From assembly GCA_027485855.1 (NCBI GenBank), contig JAIXQD010000021.1:186001-250000 (forward strand): a DNA stretch of 64,000 bases. The letters are read 5' to 3'. Below the pieces are notes generated by a model. That model ran no database searches and was not told where the DNA came from. It saw only the letters and a list, made by a program, of their open reading frames with translations. The first letter of the stretch is position 1; each line of letters begins with the position of its first letter. Of this stretch, positions 27,660 to 36,182 are shown one piece after another. This DNA comes from Rickettsiales bacterium (GTDB lineage Bacteria > Pseudomonadota > Alphaproteobacteria > G027485855). The position numbers and the translations under genes were made by a program.

Positions 27660-28013
27660 GGCCACGCGTTACAGCCAATGATTAATATTTTTTGGTAATA
27701 TAATTACCAAATTAATAGGTATTAATAGCGCGTGCAGACCAACGAATAAATTTATTTATAAATACATTGTAAAAGCCAAAAAATTATTTTCAACCTGTGG
27801 CAAGGCCGCAATACACACTAAGCCATTGATAAAAAACAACAACAAAACAATATTGGGCTAAATACACCTATCTTTTGCTGTGTAATATTGGCAACATCGG
27901 CCAAAATTCGCCATAAAATTACCTAAAAACACCATTTCGCTTAGCAATAGATTTACCATTATGACCGCATTATGACCTTACCGAGCCACCCATTTTAACG
28001 AAGGTTTACGCCC
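27660..28013. other. AT-rich intergenic region with a palindrome (354 bp)
   Basis: No gene is seen. TTTGGTAAT-ATA-ATTACCAAA (27691-27711) is a perfect 9-bp inverted repeat about 30 bases after the ATPase stop. It has no following T run and could be an operator or a weak terminator. The remainder is AT-rich and is the probable promoter region of the small gene at 28014. Confidence 0.5.
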
Positions 28014-28271
28014 ATGCTCTCCAAACCCTGCGTTACTGCCCTTGTCGACCTTATCGATAACAAGCTTTCTTCAATGGCCGTCACCGACCGTGACGATCTG
28101 CGCGAGTTTAATGTTTTGCAGCGCGCGCTCAACGAGCTGCAAGGCCTGCAACATAGCAGCAGCAGCGAAGCCGAATTTGGTAATATTCCGCGCCGTGGCC
28201 GTCGCCGCAAAGTTGCTGACTATCTTGCCCGTAGTTTTTCAGGCGAACATGGTCATATTGCCCGCGCCTGA
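28014..28271 (+). CDS. Small hypothetical protein
   Basis: An 85-residue protein of unknown function. The helical N-terminal half is ALVDLIDNKLSSMAVTDRDD then LREFNVLQRALNELQGLQ. A basic patch, RRGRRRKVADYLARSF, follows. There is no signal peptide. The ATG follows AAGGTTTACGCCC, and a terminator-like hairpin stands 38 bases after the stop. The composition looks like a genuine small protein, and the basic patch could contact nucleic acid, but I do not recognise it. Confidence 0.55.
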   Translation: MLSKPCVTALVDLIDNKLSSMAVTDRDDLREFNVLQRALNELQGLQHSSSSEAEFGNIPRRGRRRKVADYLARSFSGEHGHIARA

Positions 28272-28308
28272 ACCTAGGCTTTAATAAGTAACTTTTACAA
28301 GAAATGCT

Positions 28309-28342
28309 CGACTGGTCGGGGGGTCAGTCGGGTATTTTTTTT
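28309..28342 (+). terminator. Likely terminator after the small gene
   Basis: CGACTG (28309-28314) and CAGTCG (28325-28330) form a stem around GTCGGGGGGT, followed by GGTATTTTTTTT. Confidence 0.6.
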
Positions 28343-28735
28343 GGGCATTTTTTTGCGCTTATATATATTGCTTGCAATCCTGTATGCAAAAGCACTATAA
28401 CAAGCGCGAGTTTAGATGAACTCTTGCATTGTGCATGCACTGCTTCTGCCTCCGGCCTTTGGCCCTAAGCACATAATTGCAGTGACGGGCTTTAATAACG
28501 CCCATAAAACTGGCCGTCCTGCAGACAATTTTATGGCAGCCATTTTTCTTCCACGCTGAGAGTTTACCGTCTGGTTTGTGGGTACAGCCTTATGCTGTCC
28601 GCAAATAATCTGACGTGGCTCAATGATGCGCTTGGCATAAGCCAAGCACGCATTGCGCTCGGCTACGCTCAAGCGGTGGCGGCATTGTGCTGCAACCTAA
28701 CGCGCGCCTTGTGCGCAACTTAAAGGACTTAATCA
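28343..28735 (+). promoter_or_regulatory. Long leader region upstream of the DEAD-box helicase gene
   Basis: About 390 bases without a supported gene. Several complementary stretches are readable (CCATAAAA with TTTTATGG near 28501-28538, and GCATAAGCC near 28634). RNA-helicase genes of the DeaD/RhlE class often have long structured leaders that respond to cold, so a leader of this kind is plausible. I cannot place the promoter. Confidence 0.35.
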
Positions 28736-30475
28736 ATGAATACCCCAGCAGATATGCAGATGAATGCAACCATAAGCCACATGCCAGAAACAAATGCGCC
28801 CGTAGTAAACGCAGCTGTCGCAAATGCCCCAAGCTTTGCCGATTTTGGCCTGCCTGAGAGCATGCAGAAAACCTTGCAAAAATTAAACTATACCATGCCC
28901 ACCCCTATTCAGGTGGCTGCACTCCCCTTGGCATTATCGGGCCGCGATATTTTAGGCTCGGCCCAAACCGGCACCGGCAAAACCGCGGCTTTTGGCATTC
29001 CGCTTTTGGTGCATCTGATGCAAAATCCACAAGCGCAGGCCTTGGTGATGACCCCCACGCGCGAATTGGCCGTGCAGGTTGCCAAAGCGCTGCAACAGCT
29101 TATTCCCTTTAACGACAAGCAAATGAGCGACATTAAATGCGCCGTGCTCATTGGCGGCGAAGCCATGCCCATTCAGATGCGTCAGCTGAAAATGCGCCCG
29201 CGTCTTATTGTTGGCACACCGGGCCGCATCAATGACCATCTGGCCCGTGGCACATTACGCTTATCGAACACCACCTATCTTGTGCTGGACGAAACCGACC
29301 GCATGCTTGATATGGGTTTTGGCCCACAGATTGATAAAATCCTGGAGCATGTGCCCGCCGTGCGCCAAACCTTGCTGTTTTCAGCAACTTTACCGGGCAA
29401 TATTGTCAAGCTCTCGTCGCGCTATATGCGTGAGCCAGTGCGTGTGGCTGTGGGTTCAACCTCGGCGCCGATTGCCAAAATCAAACAAGAGCTGGTACGC
29501 ACCAGCGAAGGCGAAAAATATCACGAACTTTTATCGCAGCTTGAAAATCGTGATGGCTCGATTATCATTTTTGTTAAAACCAAACATGGCACCGAGCGTC
29601 TGGCTGAAAAACTCTGCCGCGCGAATATTCCGGCCGATGCCATTCATGGCGATTTGCAGCAGCGTCAACGGCAGCGCGTCATCGAGGCGTTCCGTCGGCA
29701 AGATTATCGTATTTTGGTGGCAACCGATGTGGCAGCCCGCGGCCTTGATATTCCGCATATTGCCCATGTCATCAATTATGATTTGCCGCAAGTGGCCGAA
29801 GATTATATTCACCGCATTGGCCGCACCGCCCGCGCTGGTGCAGAAGGCTCGGCCGTTAATTTGCTGACCCCTGCCGATAACGGCAAATGGCGCGCTATTC
29901 AGCAGCTGCTGGGCGAAAAACCAAGCAACAGCAATGGCGGCGAGTCTATGCGCCAAGCCCCCAATGGTAAGAATGGCTCGCGCAAATTTTCGGGTGCCAG
30001 AAAATCGGGCGACCGGTCTTTTGGTGACAGGTCTTTTGGTGACAGGTCTTTTGGTGACAGAAAATTTGGCGCCAGAAATACCGATGAGCGGAAATTTTCT
30101 GACCGCAATGTCGGCGAAAGAAGCTTTGAAGAAAAACGTTTCGGCGATAAAAAGCCAGCCAGCAGAAAGTTTGACCAGAATAGCGGCCCAGAAAACAAAT
30201 ATAGCGAGCGCAAATATAGTGAGCGCAAATATGGTGAAGGCAATTTTGCCGAACCCAGCTTTGGCGAGCAAAAACCTTTTTATAAAAAAGCTGCCGGTAA
30301 AAGCTTTGGCAAAAAAGATTTTGGTCAGGGCCGACCAACTTCGGGCAAACCCACACAAGGCAAGCCCACAGGTGGCAAATTTGGTGGTAAAAACAAAGCC
30401 GGCTCAAATAATACCAGCCAAGATGCGAGCCGCCAGCAACGGAGCTGGTCGCCAACAAATCGGGCTGTTGCGTAA
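28736..30475 (+). CDS. DEAD-box ATP-dependent RNA helicase (RhlE/DeaD class)
   Basis: A 579-residue protein. The core (about 35-395) has Q motif FADFGLPESMQ...PTPIQ, motif I AQTGTGKT (about 76-83), PTRELA, GTPGR, motif II DETD in VLDETDRMLDMGF, SAT, VATDVAARGLDIP and HRIGRTAR. Motif II is DETD, not DEAD. The C-terminal tail of about 180 residues is low complexity and basic. It is built of DRSFG and ERKYS-like repeats, with DNA-level direct repeats at 30010-30060 and 30200-30232. Such tails tether RhlE/DeaD-type helicases to structured RNA. Role: ribosome assembly or mRNA remodelling, perhaps in the cold. A terminator follows. Confidence 0.9.
   Translation: MNTPADMQMNATISHMPETNAPVVNAAVANAPSFADFGLPESMQKTLQKLNYTMPTPIQVAALPLALSGRDILGSAQTGTGKTAAFGIPLLVHLMQNPQAQALVMTPTRELAVQVAKALQQLIPFNDKQMSDIKCAVLIGGEAMPIQMRQLKMRPRLIVGTPGRINDHLARGTLRLSNTTYLVLDETDRMLDMGFGPQIDKILEHVPAVRQTLLFSATLPGNIVKLSSRYMREPVRVAVGSTSAPIAKIKQELVRTSEGEKYHELLSQLENRDGSIIIFVKTKHGTERLAEKLCRANIPADAIHGDLQQRQRQRVIEAFRRQDYRILVATDVAARGLDIPHIAHVINYDLPQVAEDYIHRIGRTARAGAEGSAVNLLTPADNGKWRAIQQLLGEKPSNSNGGESMRQAPNGKNGSRKFSGARKSGDRSFGDRSFGDRSFGDRKFGARNTDERKFSDRNVGERSFEEKRFGDKKPASRKFDQNSGPENKYSERKYSERKYGEGNFAEPSFGEQKPFYKKAAGKSFGKKDFGQGRPTSGKPTQGKPTGGKFGGKNKAGSNNTSQDASRQQRSWSPTNRAVA
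30010..30060 (+). repeat. Tandem 18-bp coding repeat in the helicase tail
   Basis: A unit of the type GGTCTTTTGGTGACA occurs three times in succession, encoding DRSFG-DRSFG-DRSFG. Copy number could vary by slippage without a frameshift because the unit is 18 bases. Confidence 0.8.
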
Positions 30476-30493
30476 ATTTTATTAAGTCAAACT

Positions 30494-30525
30494 AAGGCGG
30501 GGCTGGCAACAGTCCCGCCTTTTTT
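30494..30525 (+). terminator. Rho-independent terminator after the helicase gene
   Basis: AAGGCGGG pairs with CCCGCCTT around a 12-base loop and is followed by TTTTTT. Confidence 0.85.
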
Positions 30526-30673
30526 ATGCCCTATATTTGCGGCTTATCCTTCTCCCTGCAGCATAAAAAACGAATAGATAAAATACCCGATAAATCCGGC
30601 AAAAATGTCGGCATTTGTTCAAAAATCTTTAAAGCTATCTCGCTAATATATGAGCTCTGACGACGGAGCCCGA

Positions 30674-33103
30674 ATGAGCACAAACGACGCACTTTCAGCC
30701 TTTATGATTATCGATGAAAGCGCTGTGCCGCCCGACCATGCCAGCGCCGATAGCAATCAGCTTGATTATATAGCCTCCACTATTGCTATGCCAAGTTACA
30801 GCTATGCGGCGGTCAATGTAAGCGCAGCCTTTCCGCATAATTATAATTACAGCGCACAAATTCAAGCAGCAGCACCCATTATCAGCACGCATTATGATAG
30901 CAGCACGCCGCTATATAATGTCGCCAGCGCAAGCGCAACTACAGCTGATACCCCCGCGCTTTTTGCAACCTCGATGAATCTTGGCCCCGCACGCATCAGC
31001 TTCACTGATAATTTTTTTAGTCAGCAATATCATTTTTCAGCAAGCTCAGTTGCCGACACACGCGCGGCCGCCGCTTGGACACAATATACCGGCCGCAACA
31101 TACGCGTGGCTGTGGTTGATGATGGCTTTGATTATCAGCACCGTGATTTAAGTCTTAACTATAACCAAAACATCGACCGCGATTTTCGCGACAATGATAT
31201 GGATGCGCTTTATCGCACACAAACAGGTGATGCGCATGGCACCGCAGTGATGTCAGTCATCGGCGCTGATAATAACGGCACAGGCATGGTGGGCGTTGCG
31301 CCAGATGCAACATTGGTGGGTATTCGTGTTGGCTTTGGCAGTAGTGGGGTGACGACCTTTGGTGCTGCGCTGGCCTATGGCAGCAATTACGATGTGATCA
31401 ATAATAGCTGGGGTTATACATCAGCATTTATTGATAATTTTCAAATGAGCTATATGGCCTCACTGCGCGATGCCATGGTTAATGGCATGAATAATGGTCG
31501 CGGCGGGCTTGGCTCGATTTTTGTTTTTAGTGCGGGCAATAGCCGCAGCTCTGGTGATGCCACCACCTATCATGGCACCACAAATTTTATTGGCACTATT
31601 ACGGTTGGCGCCGTTGATAGCAATGGGCGGGTTGGTGTTTTTAGCACACCAGGCGAGTCTGTTCTGGTATCAGCCGCTGGTGTTGGTGTAATCGCCGCAG
31701 ATAACACCATAGGTGGCTATAACAGTGGTGAATATGGAACGATAAGTGGAACATCTTTTTCGGCACCCGTTGTGTCTGGCGTTGTGGCACTGATGCTGGA
31801 AGCCAATAGTCGTTTAGGCTTTCGTGATGTGCAGGAGATTTTAGCCCTGTCCTCGCGTCAAACCGATAGCAGCAATAGCAGCTGGCGATTTAATGGTGCC
31901 GATAATTGGAATGGTGGCGGCATGCATTTTAGCCGCGATTATGGCTTTGGCGTGGTCGATGCTCATGCTGCTGTGCGCCTGGCTGAAGGTTGGAACACCT
32001 CGCGCACTGCGGCAAACATGCAAATGGCCAGCGGCACGGCTAACCCTAATCTTTTTGCGCCTGACAATAATAGCACAGGCGTGAGCTCAAGCATCAACTT
32101 AACCGGCACAAATTTACAGCTCGATAAAGTTATGGTTGATGTACGCCTTGCTAGCAGCACGGGGCAGATGGGCGATGTACGACTAAACCTTATTTCGCCC
32201 GATGGCACAGTGAGCACACTTATCGACCGTGTTAATAATGGGAGCTTTATGTCAAGCTCGTTTAGCTTTAATCTGAGCAGCAATGCATTTTGGGGCGAAG
32301 ATAGCAACGGCACTTGGCGTTTACAGTTGGTGGATACTGCCACAAATGTTGGCCGCACTACTTTGCAAAGCTGGACGTTACGCGCCTATGGCGATGCCAT
32401 TGGCAATGACGATACTTACTATTACACCAATGAATTTACCACAGCCACGGGGGCGCGCAGAACTCTTATCGATACTGATGGCGGCCTCAATAGCATTAAT
32501 ACCGCTGCGGTTGATGGTACTGTTGTGCTGGCAATGGCCGCGGGCAGCACAGGCTCAAACATCGCTGGGCGCAGCCTTACTATTGGCGCCAGCACCAACA
32601 TTCATAATGCCGTGACTGGCTCGGGCAATGACTATATTTATGGCAACGGGCTGAACAATGCCATTCGTGGCGGCGCCGGCGATGATCTTATGCAAGGGCG
32701 CGGCGGCAATGATACGCTGGTTGGTGGTGCGGGTGGTGACACACTGAATGGCGGCGATGGTAATGACGTCTTGATTGGTGGCCTTGGCGCGGACATGATT
32801 ATTACCGGCATTGGCACAGATATTGTGACTTACAACAGCATGTCAGATGCAGGTGACACCATTACCGATTTTACCGTTGGCACTGACCGGCTAAATTTTG
32901 TTTCGCTGTTTACCAGCCTTGGCTACAGCGGCAGCAACCCCTTAGCTGATAGTCTGTTGCGGATAACTTATAATAGCTCGGCCAATACAACCATCTTGGC
33001 GATTGATAGCGACCGCACTGGCCCACAAGCCGCCGTAACATTGGCAACCTTGCAAAACACCAGCGCCACACTTGTAGCCACGCGCGATTATTATTGGGTT
33101 TAA
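30674..33103 (+). CDS. RTX-type secreted subtilisin-like serine protease with P domain
   Basis: An 809-residue protein with no Sec signal peptide. After about 130 N-terminal residues comes an S8 peptidase with the full triad: Asp in VAVVDDGFDY (about 149), His in DAHGTAVMSV (about 186), Ser in GTISGTSFSAPVVSG (about 360). NNSWG and SAGNS supply the oxyanion-hole Asn region. A proprotein-convertase P domain (about 475-580) includes GDVRLNLISPDGTVSTLI. C-terminal RTX nonapeptides (GGAGDDLMQGRGGNDTLVGG and following, about 655-710) and a hydrophobic ending DYYWV suit type I secretion. The ABC and fusion proteins follow directly. I prefer ATG 30674 (GGAG six bases before); an in-frame ATG at 30650 has no ribosome binding site. 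Calcium-dependent folding outside the cell is the family behaviour. Confidence 0.9.
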   Translation: MSTNDALSAFMIIDESAVPPDHASADSNQLDYIASTIAMPSYSYAAVNVSAAFPHNYNYSAQIQAAAPIISTHYDSSTPLYNVASASATTADTPALFATSMNLGPARISFTDNFFSQQYHFSASSVADTRAAAAWTQYTGRNIRVAVVDDGFDYQHRDLSLNYNQNIDRDFRDNDMDALYRTQTGDAHGTAVMSVIGADNNGTGMVGVAPDATLVGIRVGFGSSGVTTFGAALAYGSNYDVINNSWGYTSAFIDNFQMSYMASLRDAMVNGMNNGRGGLGSIFVFSAGNSRSSGDATTYHGTTNFIGTITVGAVDSNGRVGVFSTPGESVLVSAAGVGVIAADNTIGGYNSGEYGTISGTSFSAPVVSGVVALMLEANSRLGFRDVQEILALSSRQTDSSNSSWRFNGADNWNGGGMHFSRDYGFGVVDAHAAVRLAEGWNTSRTAANMQMASGTANPNLFAPDNNSTGVSSSINLTGTNLQLDKVMVDVRLASSTGQMGDVRLNLISPDGTVSTLIDRVNNGSFMSSSFSFNLSSNAFWGEDSNGTWRLQLVDTATNVGRTTLQSWTLRAYGDAIGNDDTYYYTNEFTTATGARRTLIDTDGGLNSINTAAVDGTVVLAMAAGSTGSNIAGRSLTIGASTNIHNAVTGSGNDYIYGNGLNNAIRGGAGDDLMQGRGGNDTLVGGAGGDTLNGGDGNDVLIGGLGADMIITGIGTDIVTYNSMSDAGDTITDFTVGTDRLNFVSLFTSLGYSGSNPLADSLLRITYNSSANTTILAIDSDRTGPQAAVTLATLQNTSATLVATRDYYWV

Positions 33104-33162
33104 GTTTGTTTCGCTCATGCAGCTATAATCTAATTTTAACAGGCTGCTGCTAAGTTTAATCG

Positions 33163-34863
33163 ATGTTAGTCACCCCCCTTGCCACAGCGCGACAAGCCGT
33201 GAAGCAACAGCTATGGCTGTTAGCGGCCTTTAGCTTTGGCATAAATATTTTGCTGTTTGTGCTGCCGCTTTATTCGCTACAGATTTATGACCGCGTGCTG
33301 ACAAGTGGCAGCCTGCCTACTTTAGCCACACTCACGGCGCTAGCCATATTCTTGCTCATCGTGATGTCGTGGCTTGATGGCTTGCGGCAAAATATGCTCA
33401 CCGCTTTAGGCAATTGGCTAGAGCTGACGCTGGGCGCTGCGGTGATGCGGGCAGCCATAAATGCGGCGCTGCTCACGCGCTCGACCACAACCGCACAAGC
33501 CACTTTCGATTTACGGGCTTTACGTAACTTCATCGCCAGCCCCGCAATGCCCGCTTTGTTTGATTATCCATTTGTGCCGATTTTTTTGATATTTTTATGG
33601 TGGGTGCATCCTTGGTGCGGCATTTTTGCGATTATTGTTGGTGCGGCGATGTTACTGCTGACCATACAAAGCGAAAACGCCGTACGCGATATGGTAGAAA
33701 AAAGCAATCTGGCCTCAGCCGAGCTGCAACTACAATCGGAAGTGATTTTGCGCAGTGCCGATGCCTTGCGCGGCATGGGCATGATTGGCAAAGCCGTCAG
33801 CCTTTGGCAAAAACGTAACGAGCATTTAGTGCATTTAAGCGGCACTATGGCCGACCGCAGCGCAACTTTGGCAGCGCTGAGTAAATTTATTCGTTTATTT
33901 GGCCAGCTGGGCATTATGGGCCTCACCGCATGGCTGGTGGTGCGGCAAGAGGTTACGCCCGGCGCCATTATTGCCGTGTCTATTTTATTTGGACGCATTT
34001 TATTGCCCGTTGAGCAAACCATTGGCGGCTGGCGGGCGCTTGTGGCCGCGCGCTTAGGTGCAAAACGACTAGAGCTGCTTTTACAAAAATTTCCATCCGC
34101 ACAAAAAGGCATGGCACTGCCAGCACCACAAGGCGCGCTTGAGGCAACGCAACTGGGCTTTCGCCTGCCGCATAGCCTTGAGCCAATAATTCAGAATGTA
34201 AATATCAAAATTGCTGCGGGCGAAACCTTGGCCATTATTGGCCCCACGGCGGCAGGCAAATCTACGTTAGCGCGCCTGCTTTTGGGTATTTGGCAACCCA
34301 CAACCGGCACAGTGCGTTTAGATGGCACCCCTGTTGAAAACTGGCACACTAATGAACAAGCGGCCGATTTTTTTGGCTATTTGCCGCAGGATATTCAGCT
34401 ACTCAGTGGCACAGTGCGCGACAATATTGCCCGCAGTGATGCACATACCGATGCCGATGTGCTGGCCGCCGCAAAGCTGGCCGGCATTCATGAAATGATA
34501 ATGCAGCTACCGCGTGCCTATGATACCGAAATTGGCGAGGGCGGGGCTAATTTATCGGGCGGGCAAAGGCAGCGCTTGGCATTGGCGCGGGCAATTATCG
34601 GCACGCCAAAGTTGGTAATTTTAGATGAGCCCAATGCCAATCTTGATGCCGAGGGCGAGGCCAGCTTGGCCCAAGCCATTGCGCATTTAAAAGCGCAAGG
34701 CGTGACAATTTTGCTGGTCATTCATCGCACGCAATTGCTGCACTATGCCGAGCGTATCGCCTTTATGCGGCAAGGGCGGTTAGAGCTGCTCGGCCCCCGA
34801 GAAGAAGTTTTGGCCCAACTACGTGGCACAAAAAAAATTGATACGCAGGGCGCGCCGCCATGA
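33163..34863 (+). CDS. Type I secretion ABC transporter, permease-ATPase (PrtD class)
   Basis: A 566-residue protein. An N-terminal six-helix membrane domain (about 15-290) has the YSLQIYDRVLTSGSLPTL signature of PrtD/HlyB-type exporters. The nucleotide-binding domain has Walker A GPTAAGKST, signature LSGGQRQRLALARAI, Walker B LVILDEP and a His switch (LLVIHR). There is no N-terminal C39 or C39-like domain, as in PrtD/AprD. It energises export of the adjacent RTX protease through the inner membrane. Its stop overlaps the fusion-protein start (ATGA). Confidence 0.9.
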   Translation: MLVTPLATARQAVKQQLWLLAAFSFGINILLFVLPLYSLQIYDRVLTSGSLPTLATLTALAIFLLIVMSWLDGLRQNMLTALGNWLELTLGAAVMRAAINAALLTRSTTTAQATFDLRALRNFIASPAMPALFDYPFVPIFLIFLWWVHPWCGIFAIIVGAAMLLLTIQSENAVRDMVEKSNLASAELQLQSEVILRSADALRGMGMIGKAVSLWQKRNEHLVHLSGTMADRSATLAALSKFIRLFGQLGIMGLTAWLVVRQEVTPGAIIAVSILFGRILLPVEQTIGGWRALVAARLGAKRLELLLQKFPSAQKGMALPAPQGALEATQLGFRLPHSLEPIIQNVNIKIAAGETLAIIGPTAAGKSTLARLLLGIWQPTTGTVRLDGTPVENWHTNEQAADFFGYLPQDIQLLSGTVRDNIARSDAHTDADVLAAAKLAGIHEMIMQLPRAYDTEIGEGGANLSGGQRQRLALARAIIGTPKLVILDEPNANLDAEGEASLAQAIAHLKAQGVTILLVIHRTQLLHYAERIAFMRQGRLELLGPREEVLAQLRGTKKIDTQGAPP

Positions 34864-36182
34864 ACTTGCCAGAAACTACGCCCAACCAAAGTGCCGCGCT
34901 GCAATTGCAAAAAATTCGGCGGCAGGCATTTTTAGGTTTAGTCATTGGGCTTTTTAGCTTGGTGATTTTTCTGCTATGGGCCGCTTTTATGCCACTAGCC
35001 AGCGCCATTGTGGCGCAGGGGCGGCTGATTGTTGAAAGTGGCGCGCAGCAAATTCAGCATTTAGAGGGCGGCATTGTGCGCGAAATATTGGTCACCCGTG
35101 GGCAACATGTTGATGCGGGTCAGGTGCTGCTGCGCCTCGACCAATTACAAGCGGGTGCGTCACTCAGCGCCATTCAAAGCCAGCTTGCCGCGAGCCTTGC
35201 CGAACAAACGCGGCTAGAGGCCGAGCGCAGGGCACAAAATGAGTTGGCCGAACCAAAAAATACCGAAGAGCTGCCGCAAGAAATATGGCAACAAGCATGG
35301 GCAGGACAAAAAGCCCTGTGGCAAAGCCGCCGCGATGTGCGCGAAGGGCGCCTGGCTGTTATGCAACAAAGACGCGCCCAGTTAGCACAAGAAGCCGAAG
35401 GGCTAAACATGCAATTGCAAGCGCTGCAACAACAACGCCAGCTGATTGGCGATGAGATTGTCGATGCCAAACAGCTTTATGAAAAGGGCTATGAGCGCTT
35501 GCCACGCGTGCGTGCGCTTGAGCGTGCTGCCGCCGATCTTGATGGGCGCATTGGCCAGCTTGTTGCCGAGCAAGCCAAAAATCAACACGCCCTCACCGAG
35601 TTAGAATTGCAGCAGCAAGGGCTAGAAAATGAATGGCAAAATGCCATTGCCACCGAGATGCGCACCACCGAGCAAAAATTGGCCGAGTTACGGCAAAGGC
35701 GCAAAAGCGCCAGCGACATTGTGGCGCGTGCCGAGCTGGTTGCACCCGTGGCTGGGGTGATTAGCGATATTATTCCCTATGGCGCGGGCGCTGTGATTGC
35801 TGCAGGCAGCCCGCTTATGACCCTCGTACCCGAGCAAGAAATAATGCTGATTGAAGTGATGGTGCGCCCCGATGATATTGAATCAGTTTCGCCGCAAATG
35901 CCGGCGCGCATCAGGCTATCGGCCTTCAACCAAAAGCGCGTGCCAGAAATTGATGGCACAGTAATGTTTGTAGCGTCCGACCTCAGCACCGACCCCATGA
36001 CCGGTCAAAAATATTTTAAAGCGCGAGTAGCCCCTGATAGCAAAGCATTAACCGCGTTACAGTTACGGCTGGTGCCGGGCATGCCTGCCGAAGCTTTGAT
36101 TATTACCGGTAGCCGCACGCTGCTAAATTATTTACTAAGCCCGCTTAGTGATGGGCTGCGTCACGCGCTACGCGAGGGCTAA
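34860..36182 (+). CDS. Type I secretion membrane fusion protein (HlyD/PrtE family)
   Basis: A 440-residue protein with one N-terminal transmembrane helix (about 27-47). A split biotinyl-lipoyl domain (AQGRLIVESGAQQIQHLEGG then IVREILVTRGQHVDAGQVLL) and a long alpha-helical hairpin (about 120-290, Gln/Ala/Leu-rich coiled coil) follow. The second lipoyl half and beta barrel come next (ELVAPVAGVISDIIPYGAGA), then VVPGMPAEALIITGSRTLL near the end. It links the ABC protein to an outer-membrane channel. No TolC-type channel gene is in the window, so it presumably uses one from elsewhere. Its 3' end overlaps the convergent epimerase gene by 38 bases. Confidence 0.9.
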   Translation: MNLPETTPNQSAALQLQKIRRQAFLGLVIGLFSLVIFLLWAAFMPLASAIVAQGRLIVESGAQQIQHLEGGIVREILVTRGQHVDAGQVLLRLDQLQAGASLSAIQSQLAASLAEQTRLEAERRAQNELAEPKNTEELPQEIWQQAWAGQKALWQSRRDVREGRLAVMQQRRAQLAQEAEGLNMQLQALQQQRQLIGDEIVDAKQLYEKGYERLPRVRALERAAADLDGRIGQLVAEQAKNQHALTELELQQQGLENEWQNAIATEMRTTEQKLAELRQRRKSASDIVARAELVAPVAGVISDIIPYGAGAVIAAGSPLMTLVPEQEIMLIEVMVRPDDIESVSPQMPARIRLSAFNQKRVPEIDGTVMFVASDLSTDPMTGQKYFKARVAPDSKALTALQLRLVPGMPAEALIITGSRTLLNYLLSPLSDGLRHALREG

